DNA of 64,000 nucleotides, taken from contig CAVRGQ010000005.1 of NCBI GenBank assembly GCA_963720785.1, forward strand, positions 496,001 to 560,000, written 5' to 3'. The translations under genes and the position numbers were made by a program. Shown here piece by piece: positions 17,470 to 26,075 of this stretch. The notes under the pieces are model-generated. The model saw only the letters and a program-made list of their open reading frames with translations. It was not told the DNA's origin and searched no databases. This DNA comes from CAVRGQ01 sp963720785 (GTDB lineage: Bacteria; Actinomycetota; Acidimicrobiia; IMCC26256; DASPTH01). Every line of letters begins with the position of its first letter. Within the stretch, counting starts at the first letter, position 1.

Positions 17470-18333
17470 TCAGGCGTTGGTGGGCGCCTGCGTGGTGGGA
17501 GGAGCGGTCGTCGGGGTGGTCGCCGAGGACGCGCTCGCGAGACGCACCTTGGCCGTCGCGCTCGTGCCGTTGCGCGTGTAGGTGATCGTCACCGCGTCGC
17601 CGGGCGAGCGGTCACGGATCGCCGATGCGAGCTCTGCGGGCGACGCCACTGCGGTGTCGTCGACCTTCGTGACGACGTCGCCGGCGAGCAGACCTGCGTC
17701 GGTCGCGGGGCTGTCGGGCGCGACCGCGCCGATCACCACACCGGTCGTGCCGCTCGGAGCGGCCTGGGCCTGCACACCGAGGTACGCCGCGGCGCTCGAC
17801 GACGAGCCGCCCGACGAATCACTCGACGAGCCGTTCTCGAGCCCGTTCTTCAGCCGGTCGATCAGGCCACCGATGATCCCGCTCACCGCGTCGGAGGCCG
17901 AGCTGTCGCTGCCGCCGAGGATCTGGCCCAGCGCGCCGCCCTTCTCCTTGCCGATCGACTGCAACAGCTCCTGGAGGTCGAGCTGACCGACGGGCAGGTC
18001 GCCCTTCGCCGTCTGCGACACCGCGTCGGCGAGCGACGCCGGGCCCTCGTCGGGCGCGGTGACGCGTCCGATCAGGAAGCCGCCACCGATCCCGAGGACC
18101 AGCACCAGCACGAGGGCGACCGCCCACCGCGGGCCCGCACCGTGGGCATGAGGTTCATCGGGGTCCTCGGCCACCGGGGCCGCGTCCGCGGCTGGAGCGA
18201 CCTCCGTCGCCGGCTCGGCAGTCGCCGCCGGCACCGACTCCGTCGGAGCTTCGCTGGCGGTTCCTGCCTCCACGGGCACCGTGGGTTGCTCCGGCTCGGG
18301 CTGCTCGGACTGGGGCTGCTGGTCGTCGCTCAC
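17470..18333 (-). CDS. Single-pass membrane protein with C-terminal PDZ domain
   Basis: A 287-residue protein: acidic Pro/Ala/Glu-rich cytosolic tail to about 65, one membrane helix (about 68-88, RWAVALVLVLVLGIGGGFLIG), a Ser/Gly-rich external linker, then a PDZ domain of about 90 residues (AYLGVQAQ, GVVIGAVAPDSPATDAGL, AGDVVTKVDDTAVASPAEL). It resembles the C-terminal half of HtrA/DegP-type proteases but has no protease domain or catalytic triad, so it is likely an adaptor or sensor. It is divergent from the redoxin gene at 18459. Confidence 0.82.
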   Translation of the reverse strand: MSDDQQPQSEQPEPEQPTVPVEAGTASEAPTESVPAATAEPATEVAPAADAAPVAEDPDEPHAHGAGPRWAVALVLVLVLGIGGGFLIGRVTAPDEGPASLADAVSQTAKGDLPVGQLDLQELLQSIGKEKGGALGQILGGSDSSASDAVSGIIGGLIDRLKNGLENGSSSDSSGGSSSSAAAYLGVQAQAAPSGTTGVVIGAVAPDSPATDAGLLAGDVVTKVDDTAVASPAELASAIRDRSPGDAVTITYTRNGTSATAKVRLASASSATTPTTAPPTTQAPTNA

Positions 18334-18458
18334 TGGATCTCCTGTCGCGCCTTCGATCGGGGGTCGATCGGGTGCGGATACTGGCTGCGGATACTGATGG
18401 TCAACGCCGGCCCGGCGCCCGGGGTTCCCGAGGAGGGGTTCCCACCTAGCATGGCGCG

Positions 18459-19502
18459 ATGTCCCCCGTGACCGTCATCGGCGACGACGCACGCACCGTC
18501 GACGCCCGGATCCACGACGGTCGCGTGCTGGTGGCCCCCGATGCCCTGCCCGCCGCGATCGGCTGGACGCTCAAGCCCGAGGGCCTCTGCCGCGACGAGG
18601 TGTGCGTGCCGGTCCGCGACCGCGACGCGCTCGTCGTCGACGGCCAGGTCGATCTCGCGGCCGCGGCCGATCTGCTGCGTCGACCGGCGGTGGTGGACGC
18701 CACCGATCCCGAGCGGGCCTACGTGGCGATCGCCCTCCCCGCGGAGGCGCGCCGCCGGGCGTTGCGCGAGCTCGAGGCCCCCGACGTCACCCTCCCCGGT
18801 CTCGACGGCACTCCCCACTCGCTGAGCGAATGGGGTGGGCGCAAGCGACTACTGCAGGCCTTCTCCTCCTGGTGAGGCTGCCGCTACGACCTGCCCGGGT
18901 GGCAGGCGCTGCACGACGAACTCGAGGCCGACGGCTTCACGGTGATCGCGGTGGCGATCGACGACAGCGCCGACGACGTGCGCCCCTGGGTCGACGGCAT
19001 CACGATGCCCGTGCTGCTCGACCGTGAGCACGTGCTCACCGAGGTGTTCGCGATCAGCAACGTTCCCGCCGTCGTCTGGATCGACGAGGACGGCCGTATC
19101 GCGCGTCCCACCGCGGTCGCGTTCGGCAGCGACATGTTCAAGGACTTCACCGGCGTCGGTGCCGGGCCGCACCTCGACGCGGTGCGCCGATGGGTGCGCG
19201 ACGGCACCGTCGACATCGATGCCGACACCGCCCGCACCGCCGTGCCCGATCTCACCGACGACGAAGTGCTCGCGCGACTGCACTTCCGCATCGGAGCGGC
19301 CGCGCGCCGGATCGGCGACGACGCCACCACGCGCACGCACCTCGAGCGCGCGGTCGAGCTCGCGCCCGACGACCTCACCATCTGGCGCGCCGCGATGCCG
19401 CTGCTCGGCGACGATCCCTTCGGCCAGCCCTTCTTCACGAAGTTCCAGGAGTGGCAGGAGCGCGGCAGCCCGTTCCACGGCCTCGACGCGCTGAGCGACT
19501 GA
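18459..19502 (+). CDS. Thioredoxin-fold protein with in-frame TGA at the active site: candidate selenoprotein
   Basis: One reading frame of 348 codons runs from ATG 18459 to 19502, interrupted only by TGA at 18873-18875, codon 139. Reading that codon as selenocysteine (U) gives AFSSWUGCRYDLPGW: the strand, Trp, and U-x-C pair sit where a redoxin's active-site Cys belongs. Residues 1-100 form an unknown N-terminal domain; about 105-240 is TlpA/AhpC-like with the cis-Pro of SNVPAVVWID at about 203; 240-347 resembles a short helical repeat. A 17-base hairpin 15 bases after the TGA fits a bacterial SECIS. If the TGA is a stop, only a 138-residue fragment lacking half the fold is made. Likely role: thiol or peroxide redox reaction in the cytosol. 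sel genes must lie elsewhere. Confidence 0.8.
18890..18906 (+). promoter_or_regulatory. Putative bacterial SECIS hairpin
   Basis: CCTGCC (18890-18895), loop CGGGT (18896-18900), GGCAGG (18901-18906): a perfect 6-bp stem, 17 bases in all, beginning 15 bases after the TGA. Bacterial SECIS elements usually have an upper stem of 4-16 bp, the loop 16-37 bases from the TGA, and a G within the first two loop bases. Here the loop begins 20 bases from the TGA and its second base is G, so every rule known to me is met. Confidence 0.65.
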
Positions 19503-19507
19503 CCCCG

Positions 19508-20359
19508 CTACGCGGGTAGTACCGACCGCAGCGCATCGCCCGCGCGCTGCGCCGCCTCCGCCGCGCCCAGCGCGTGCAGCTCGTCGGAGTAGACCTCCAC
19601 CCCGAACGGCGCCGTACACCCCTGCTCGCGCAACGCGCGCAGCAACGCACCCACGTTCGCGACGCCCGCCCCCGGCAGCAGCCGATCGTGCATGATCTCG
19701 CGCCGCAGGCTCATGGCCGGCTCGTCACGCACGTCGTTCACCTGCACGGCGAGCACGCGCGCCGCCGCGTCACCGAGATCGGTACGGCCGGCATCGGGAC
19801 CGCGCGTGTGGTGGAACACGTCGAGCAACACGCCGCCGTTGGCGCGCCCGGCCGCGACCGCGATCGCGTCCACGGTCGCGAGGTCGCAGATGCCCGACAC
19901 CGGGAAGTACTCGAGGTGGAGCAGCAGATCGCGGGAGGCCGCGAGATCGCACACCGCGGCGAATGCCTCGACGACGAAACCGAACGGCAGCGCGTCACCG
20001 GTCTGGTCGCCAGCCTCTTCACCGATGCTGCGCCCGTCGACCTCGATCACCGTGCAGGATCGGGCGCCGAGCGCCGCGGCCGCGTCGAGGAATGCCTCGG
20101 CCGACGGCCCGCGGGTGTCGCCGGGCAACCAGCGCATCGCGCCGTCGAGCTCCGCCACCGCGACCTCGTGATCGTCGAGCAGGGCGCGCAGAGCGACGTC
20201 GGTCCAGCCGTCGTCACAAACCGCGACGTAGTCGTCGAAGTACACCGACAGACCGCGGAAGCCGACGGCGGCCGCGATCGGGACCGCCTCCGGCAACCGG
20301 GCGCGGGCGATGGTGCCGCTGCAGAGGACGAGGTCGTCCTCGGTGAGCGGCCCGGGCAC
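19508..20359 (-). CDS. TIM-barrel sugar isomerase/epimerase-like protein
   Basis: A 283-residue protein of the xylose-isomerase-like (AP endonuclease 2) barrel family. Strand-end acidic residues that bind a metal are visible in LLLHLEYFP, GVLLDVFHHTRG, VLAVQVNDV and FGVEVYSDEL. Substrate is unknown; relatives act on sugars, inositols or hydroxypyruvate. GTG 20359 overlaps the stop codon of the 27-residue gene upstream by one base (TAGTG), so translation is probably coupled. Confidence 0.75.
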   Translation of the reverse strand: MPGPLTEDDLVLCSGTIARARLPEAVPIAAAVGFRGLSVYFDDYVAVCDDGWTDVALRALLDDHEVAVAELDGAMRWLPGDTRGPSAEAFLDAAAALGARSCTVIEVDGRSIGEEAGDQTGDALPFGFVVEAFAAVCDLAASRDLLLHLEYFPVSGICDLATVDAIAVAAGRANGGVLLDVFHHTRGPDAGRTDLGDAAARVLAVQVNDVRDEPAMSLRREIMHDRLLPGAGVANVGALLRALREQGCTAPFGVEVYSDELHALGAAEAAQRAGDALRSVLPA

Positions 20360-20442
20360 TACTCCTGCGTGGCCTTGATCGCGACCGCGACGATCGCGCC
20401 CAGGCCGATGAGGACGAGCAGCATGACGACGAACTTCTTCAC
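20359..20442 (-). CDS. Membrane microprotein, 27 residues
   Basis: GTG 20442 is preceded by a very good GGGAGGAACCACC ribosome site. The product begins VKK, has one hydrophobic helix of about 18 residues (FVVMLLVLIGLGAIVAVA) and ends IKATQE. Its TAG overlaps the next gene's GTG. Short single-helix proteins of this type occur in actinomycete operons, sometimes annotated DLW-39-like, but this one lacks the tail needed to call it. Function unknown; it could be a membrane anchor or small regulator. Confidence 0.6.
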   Translation of the reverse strand: MKKFVVMLLVLIGLGAIVAVAIKATQE

Positions 20443-20507
20443 GGTGGTTCCTCCCGATGACACCCGGATCTCTCGGGCGCCATTGTGGCTCATGGCCGCC
20501 CCGATTG

Positions 20508-21158
20508 TCAGAGCGAGCGCAGGGCCTCGAGCACGGCGGCCGGTTCCATGCGCGTGCGGTAATCGGCATCCACGTGGCGCGCCCGCACGACACCCTCGCG
20601 ATCGAGCACGAAGGTGGCCGGCACCGGGAGGCGCCACGAGCCGTCGGCGTTCTGGTCGGGCAAGCTCATGCCGAACTGCTCGTAGAGGTCGCGCAGGGAG
20701 CCGGTGAGCTCGAAGCGGATCCGGTACGCATCCGCCACCGCCTGCTCGGTGTCGGTGAGCACCTCGAAGTCGAGCGCGAGCCGCTCCGCAAGCGTGAGCG
20801 AGTCGTCGGGCGACTGCGGGTTCACCGCCACCAGCGACGCGCCCAGTGCCCGGATGTCGTCGTGGATCGCGAGCAACGCCGCGAGCTCGAGGTTGCACAC
20901 CGGGCACCACACGCCCCGGTAGAACGACAGCACCACCGGGCCGCGCGCGAGCAGGTCGTCGAGCGCGACGGCGCCGCCCCGCGCGCTCGGCAGGGTGAAG
21001 GACGGCGCGCGCTCGCCCAGTGCGATGCCCGGCACCGCATCACGCGCTCGGAGGTCGGCCACCATCGCGTCGATCATCGTGACGACCTCGGGCGGGGTGA
21101 GCGCGCGCCATGGTCGCGTCGATCTCGGGCTGCAGCGGCGCCGGCGTGCCTCGCTCAC
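20508..21158 (-). CDS. AhpC/TSA-like peroxiredoxin; two compensating indels near the start
   Basis: A 216-residue thioredoxin-fold protein with active-site WCPVC (Cys85 and Cys88) in YRGVWCPVCNLELAAL, and later VAVNPQSPDDSLTLAERLALDFEVLTD and PVPATFVLDREGVVRA. It probably reduces peroxides or acts as a thiol-disulfide protein. GTG 21158 overlaps the stop of the MFS gene upstream. Residues about 5-18 look wrong: a neighbouring frame supplies PAPLQPEIDATMARA, so one indel near 21145 and one near 21110 appear to cancel each other. Confidence 0.78.
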   Translation of the reverse strand: MSEARRRRCSPRSTRPWRALTPPEVVTMIDAMVADLRARDAVPGIALGERAPSFTLPSARGGAVALDDLLARGPVVLSFYRGVWCPVCNLELAALLAIHDDIRALGASLVAVNPQSPDDSLTLAERLALDFEVLTDTEQAVADAYRIRFELTGSLRDLYEQFGMSLPDQNADGSWRLPVPATFVLDREGVVRARHVDADYRTRMEPAAVLEALRSL

Positions 21159-22844
21159 GTGGAGACCTCGGCGTCCTCGCCGTCACCGGTCGCGTGGCTC
21201 GCTCCCGGGTTGCTTCGTGGGGATGCCACTGGGCGAAGAACAATGCGAACGAGCGGCGATCACCGCGAGCACCGAAAGCGACGGCGCGGAGCGCCGTCGA
21301 TCCGCGGCCTGAGCGTTCTCGTCGACCACGGCGGTGGCGGTCGCCGGCGGCTGACGCCGGCGTCCTTCAGCGCCGCCTCGAGGTCGGCATCGGAGATGAA
21401 CGGCACCCCGGTCGATGAGCTGCGGCCTGCGCGTCGAGACGCGAGCTTGTCGGGGACGTCGGGATTGTTGCTGATCCCGCTGAAGAACGAGGCGGTGAGC
21501 GCCGAGATCAGGATCGCGCCGGCGAGCGCGGTGCCGATGGACGCGCCGAGGTTCGTGACGGTGTTCTGCAGGCCACCGACCTCGCCGCTCTGCTCGTCGG
21601 GGACCGCCGAGACGGTGACACTCCCGAGTTGCGAAGCGAGCACGCCGATCCCGAGGCCGGCGAGCAGCAGCGGCCAGGTGACGATCTCGGGACCCGCACC
21701 CGAGTCGAGCAGGGCGACGAGGACCACGATGCCGAGGAACAGGGCGAGGAACCCGACGTCGGCACGACCGTTCGCGGCGTTGGCATTCGGCCAGATCTTC
21801 GGGATGCCCGACCGCGGCGAGCAGCAGGGTCACTGACAACGGGAGCAGGCGCACGCCGGTCTCGACCGCGGAGAGCCCGAGCGCGACCGAGAGGAAGAGC
21901 GGGATCACGAAGAACAGCCCCGCCTGCAACAGGAACTGGAAGAAGAACGACGATGAGGCCGCCGCGCAGCGGTCGGATCCGGAACATCGCCGGATCCAGC
22001 AGTGCGCCCTGCCCGTTGCGCAGCCGGTGGCTTTCCCACTCCATGAAGCCGAGCAGCACGAGCCCGCCGCCGAGCATCAGCCAGATCACCGGCGAGAGCA
22101 CAGCCAGGTCGGGCGCGCCCTCCTTGGGATGGACGAAGCCCCACGTACCGGCCGGAGGATGCCGAAGCACGATCAGGCGCGAAGCCGGTGCGCCGAGAGC
22201 CCCGTGCCGACGAGGTCGAGCTTCGCGCCTTCCTCGGCGGGCGTGTCGGCCATGCGCCGGCGGTTGAGGAGCAGGACGCCGCCGAGGACACGACCTCGCC
22301 GAAGAACACGTACGCGCCACGACGAGTAGGTGGTGCAGAGGCCGCCGATCAAGGGACCGATCGCCACCGCGATCGCGCCGCGGACAGCCACCATGCCGTA
22401 CGCCTTGCGGCCGTTCCGACCTGCTCGAAGTTCGACGCGACCAGCGACGACGATGGCAGGCAGGATCGAGCGCAGCGCCGATGCCCTCGAGGAACGACCA
22501 GCCGAACATCAGGACGGCCAGATTCTGCGCGAGCGCGGTGTCGAACGAGCCGGCGCCGTAGATGACGCAGCCGATCGTGAAGCGCCTTCTTGCGGCCGAG
22601 GATCTGGCCCACCTTGCCCGCCGGTGATCATGAGCGAGGCCATGACGAGCGTGTAGAAGGTGATGGCGGTCTGGATCCCGGTGACGGTGGTCCCGACGTC
22701 ACTTGGCGACCGTGCGCGATCGACACGTTCATGACCGAGCTGTCGAGCGTCATCAGGAACTGCGCAGCGGCTCAACGTGAGCAGCACGATGCTCGCGCCC
22801 TTGGCCGCCGCCTCCGCGCGACCGGTGGATGCCGGTCGGTCCAC
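21155..22844 (-). pseudogene. Decayed MFS transporter (DHA2/TetA-like)
   Basis: All parts of a roughly 560-residue transporter are recognisable but scattered over three frames with a shift about every 150-250 bases: DVGTTVTGIQTAITFYTLVMASLMITGG near 22650, FGWSFLEGIGAAL near 22480, VRGAIAVAIGPLIGGLCTTYSSWRV near 22340, QAGLFFVIPLFLSVALGLSAVETGVRLLP near 21900, and GGLQNTVTNLGASIGTALAGAILI near 21540. The end reads ALFFAQWHPHEATRERA and stops on the peroxiredoxin start. GTG 22844 lies just after the flavin oxidoreductase stop. The indel density far exceeds that of neighbouring genes, so decay is likely, although local sequencing error is possible. Confidence 0.75.
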
Positions 22845-22847
22845 CCG

Positions 22848-23831
22848 TCAGACCAGCGCCGGGAGGACTTCGTCGGTGTAGAGCTTCAGCGAGCTCCACC
22901 CCTCCTCGATCGGCATGCCGCCGACGAGCGGGTGCAGGTTGCACGCGGCGACGTCGCCCGCCGCCTTCATCCGGTCGACGAGCTCCGCGGGGGTGACCAC
23001 CTCGTAGATGCCCTCGGCCCGCAGCGCGGCGACGTCGTCGGCGTGCGAGTGCACCGCCGACTTGATGTCGGCCGTCTGCCACGACGAGTAGGTGGTCGCC
23101 TCGTGCAGGAAGCAGCCGCCGTGCTCGGCCCACACCTTGTCGGGGTCCTCGGCGACGTGCGTCATCACCGTGGACGCGCCCGGCATCATGCAGAACCCCT
23201 GGGTGCCGGCTTCCGCGCACTGCTCGTAGTAGTAGGCCTCGAGCTCGGGCATGTGCGCGGCGGGGAAGAAGGGCAGGCCGAAGCGGGCCGCCCGACGCGC
23301 CGCGACCTTGCTGGTGCCGCCGAGCAGCAGCAACGGGTGCGGCTGGGTGAACGGTCGGGGCGTCACCCGTACCGTGGTGCCGCGGTACTCGAAGGGCTCG
23401 CCGGTCCAGGCCTTGAGCATCGTGTCGATGGCCTCGTCCTGCAGCTTGCCGCGGTCGGCCCAGCTCTTGCCGTGCGCCGCGTACTCCTCCGGCCGGTAGC
23501 CGATGCCACCGATCACCGTGAGACGACCGCCGCTGGCGAGGTCGAGCACCGCGATGTCCTCGGCGATGCGCAGCGGGTCGTGCAGGGGCACGAGCAACGC
23601 GGAGATCGACACGCCGATCGCCTTCGTGGCGCCGAACACCAGGCCGGCCATCACCAGCGGCGAGGGGCTCCAGCCGTCGTCGGCGCCGTGGTGCTCCTCG
23701 AGCGTGACGGTCTGGAGGCCGGCGGCGTCGGCGTGGCGCGCCATCTCGACGAAGGTCTGGTAGCGCTCCGCCGTCGCGACCGGGTCGAGCCCGGGCTGGA
23801 TGCAGTTGAAGCGGACAGCGGTGAAGGGCAT
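22848..23831 (-). CDS. Luciferase-like (LLM) flavin-dependent oxidoreductase
   Basis: A 327-residue TIM-barrel enzyme of the bacterial luciferase family, using FMN or coenzyme F420. Typical segments are VTLEEHHGADDGWSPSPLVMAGLVFGAT, PLHDPLRIAEDIAVLDLASGGRLTVIGGIGYRPEEYAAHG and TQPHPLLLLGGTS. The AGGAG before ATG 23831 supports the start. It heads a minus-strand group with the decayed MFS and the peroxiredoxin, and is divergent from a second family member at 24007. Substrate unknown. Confidence 0.88.
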   Translation of the reverse strand: MPFTAVRFNCIQPGLDPVATAERYQTFVEMARHADAAGLQTVTLEEHHGADDGWSPSPLVMAGLVFGATKAIGVSISALLVPLHDPLRIAEDIAVLDLASGGRLTVIGGIGYRPEEYAAHGKSWADRGKLQDEAIDTMLKAWTGEPFEYRGTTVRVTPRPFTQPHPLLLLGGTSKVAARRAARFGLPFFPAAHMPELEAYYYEQCAEAGTQGFCMMPGASTVMTHVAEDPDKVWAEHGGCFLHEATTYSSWQTADIKSAVHSHADDVAALRAEGIYEVVTPAELVDRMKAAGDVAACNLHPLVGGMPIEEGWSSLKLYTDEVLPALV

Positions 23832-24006
23832 CGAATGCTCCTGGTAGGGGCCGGTGGTGATGGTGGGGCGGGTGCCGACGGTGACGGGGACGTTACCGCC
23901 GGTGGCACCGAACCGCTCGGGCCTCGTAAGGTCGGCCGCCGGACGCCGGTGAGGACCCGCCGGCGACGACAGTTCGGCAGCGAAGTCGGCAACGAGGGGG
24001 AACACG

Positions 24007-25158
24007 GTGAAGCTCGATCTGCTCTACGAATTCCAGCCCAAGGTCAAGCCGTGGGACAAGCCGCACCCGTACGGGCAGCGTGAGGCCGAGCAGGCCACCT
24101 ACGACGAGGCGATCGAGGAGATCCAGCTCGCCGACAAGCTCGGGTTCAACACCGTGTGGTGCGTGGAGCACCACTTCCGCGACGGCCGCAGCGCCTGCCC
24201 CACCCCGGAGGCGGTGCTCGGTGGCCTCGCCCTGAGCACCGAGCAGATCCGGCTCGGCTTCGGCGTCACCCTCATGCCGTTCGGCTTCGTGCACCCGGCG
24301 CGCATCGCCGAGAAGGTCGCCACCGTCGACGTGTTGTCGCACGGTCGGGTCGAGTGGGGCACCGGCCGCTCCACCCCGATGGAGCAGATCGCCTTCGGCG
24401 TGCCCGCCAACGACCTGTCGCGGGAGCAGTGGAAGGAAGCCGTCGAGATCGTCGTCGGCATGTGGGAGAGCGAGCGCTTCTCCTACGAGAGCGAGAACCT
24501 CTCGTTCCCCGAGCGCATGCAGACGCCCAAGCCCTACCAGGACCCGCACCCGCCGGCGTGGCTCGCGGCGTCGAGCGAGACGAGCGCGGCCTCGGCCGGT
24601 CGCTACGGCATGGGCCTGCTCTCGTTCGCGCTGATGCAGCCGGTGGCGGCGATGGCCCACCAGATCGACGTCTACCGCGCGGCGCAGGCCGAGTGCGTCA
24701 CGCCGCTCACCCGGGTGCGCAACGACCGCGTCGGCGCGTACACGCTCGTGCACTGCTGCGACGACGTCGACGAGGCCGCCGGCTACGGCCTGTGGGACTC
24801 CGTCGGCTGGTGGTACCGCCACCTCGCCGAGTTCACGCTCGAGTGGGAGCTGCCCAACCTCAGCAAGGAGGAGCAGGACGCGGTGTTCCCGCTGCTCGCG
24901 GACCAGCTCGCCGGGAAGATCGACGTCGCCAAGTACACCGACGAGGACATGATCATCATCGGGACGCCCGAGCAGTGCCTCGAGAAGATCCTGCGCTACG
25001 AGGAAGCCGGCGTCGACCAGCTGCTCTGCTACGTGCAGTTCGGCATGCTGCCTCACGAGAAGGTCATGCGGAACCTCGAGCTCCTCGGCACGCAGGTGAT
25101 CCCGAAGCTCGAGGCGCGCGGCCACCGCGTCGACGCCACCGCGACCGTCACCGCGTAA
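24007..25158 (+). CDS. Luciferase-like (LLM) flavin-dependent oxidoreductase
   Basis: A 383-residue member of the same superfamily as its divergent neighbour but of a longer subfamily: LGFNTVWCVEHHFRDGRSACPTPEAVLGGLAL, HPARIAEKVATVDVLSHGRVEWGTGRSTPMEQIAFGVP, and MIIIGTPEQCLEKILRYEEAGVDQLLCYVQFG. Relatives act as monooxygenases on hydrophobic substrates with FMNH2. GTG 24007 begins the catabolic operon with two SDRs and three thioesterases that follow. Confidence 0.88.
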   Translation: MKLDLLYEFQPKVKPWDKPHPYGQREAEQATYDEAIEEIQLADKLGFNTVWCVEHHFRDGRSACPTPEAVLGGLALSTEQIRLGFGVTLMPFGFVHPARIAEKVATVDVLSHGRVEWGTGRSTPMEQIAFGVPANDLSREQWKEAVEIVVGMWESERFSYESENLSFPERMQTPKPYQDPHPPAWLAASSETSAASAGRYGMGLLSFALMQPVAAMAHQIDVYRAAQAECVTPLTRVRNDRVGAYTLVHCCDDVDEAAGYGLWDSVGWWYRHLAEFTLEWELPNLSKEEQDAVFPLLADQLAGKIDVAKYTDEDMIIIGTPEQCLEKILRYEEAGVDQLLCYVQFGMLPHEKVMRNLELLGTQVIPKLEARGHRVDATATVTA

Positions 25159-25178
25159 CCACCGCGCAGGAAGCAGCC

Positions 25179-26075
25179 ATGGATCTCATCTCCCAGCTCC
25201 GGTACCAGGCCCAGCGCGACGCGGAGGCTGCGGAGGCTGCGGAGGCCGCGGAGGCCGTGGCCGCCCCGTCCGCCGACCCGCTCCCCCGCTTCCGCCTCGA
25301 CGGCAAGGTGGGCGTGGTCACCGGTGGCGCCGGTGGCATCGGGCGCCAGGTCGCGCTCGAGCTCGCCGCCGTCGGTGCCAGCGTGGTGCTCGTCGACCGC
25401 GACGGTGCCGACCTCGACGGCGCCGCCGCGGGGGTGCGGGCCGCGTGCCCTGACGCGACGGTCGCGACCGCCACCGTCGACATCGCCGACAAGGCGCAGG
25501 TCGACGCGCTCGCCACGCACGTCGTCGCCGACCACGGCAGCATCGACGTGTGGGTGAACTCGCACGGCGTGCTGCGCTACCAGCCGTTCGTCGAGATCGA
25601 CGAGGAGCACTTCGACACCGTGGTGGGCGTGAACCTGCGCGGTGTGTTCTGGGGCACCGCGGCGGCCGGCCGGCAGATGGCGAAGCAGGGCTCCGGCTCG
25701 ATCGTCAACATCGCGTCGGCGGGCGGCGACATGCCCAGCCCGAACATCGCGGTGTACGGCCTCACCAAGGCCGCGGTCATGCACCTCACGAAGACCGCCG
25801 CGGTCGAGCTCGGCCCGGCCGGCGTGCGGGTGAACGCGGTCGCACCCGGCTTCATCGACACGCCGATGGTCTCCATCCACTGGACCGACTCCGCCGGCAA
25901 CGTCGACCCGGAGGCCCGCAAGCACATGCTCGGCGTGCGCGCCGCGCAGTCGCCGATGAACGTCACCGGCGAGCCGCAGGACATCGCCGACTGTGTGCTC
26001 TATCTCGCAACCGACGCCGCGCGCTTCGTGACCGGACAGGTCCTGCGGCCCAATGGAGGAGTGGTGATGCCATGA
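25179..26075 (+). CDS. SDR family oxidoreductase with N-terminal Ala/Glu repeat
   Basis: A 298-residue SDR. Residues about 13-27 are an imperfect AEAAEAAEA run from a 9-base tandem repeat (GCGGAGGCT type), an extension not part of the catalytic domain. The domain shows TGGAGGIG, DRDG after strand 2, NSHG where NNAG is usual, Ser in NIASAGG, YGLTK, and GQVLRPNGG near the C-terminus. The NSHG change at the second Asn position is unusual but tolerated in the family. Likely oxidises or reduces a hydroxyl made or used by the flavin enzyme upstream. Confidence 0.85.
   Translation: MDLISQLRYQAQRDAEAAEAAEAAEAVAAPSADPLPRFRLDGKVGVVTGGAGGIGRQVALELAAVGASVVLVDRDGADLDGAAAGVRAACPDATVATATVDIADKAQVDALATHVVADHGSIDVWVNSHGVLRYQPFVEIDEEHFDTVVGVNLRGVFWGTAAAGRQMAKQGSGSIVNIASAGGDMPSPNIAVYGLTKAAVMHLTKTAAVELGPAGVRVNAVAPGFIDTPMVSIHWTDSAGNVDPEARKHMLGVRAAQSPMNVTGEPQDIADCVLYLATDAARFVTGQVLRPNGGVVMP

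Noticed and set aside
18459..18875. A separate 138-residue gene ending at TGA, with a second gene from 18942
   Set aside because: Both pieces are in the same frame and together form one thioredoxin fold; the first piece alone ends before the active-site pair and the second lacks a ribosome site.
25179..25260. Structured regulatory repeat in the SDR gene
   Set aside because: The 9-base repeats are in frame and simply encode an Ala/Glu run at the N-terminus.
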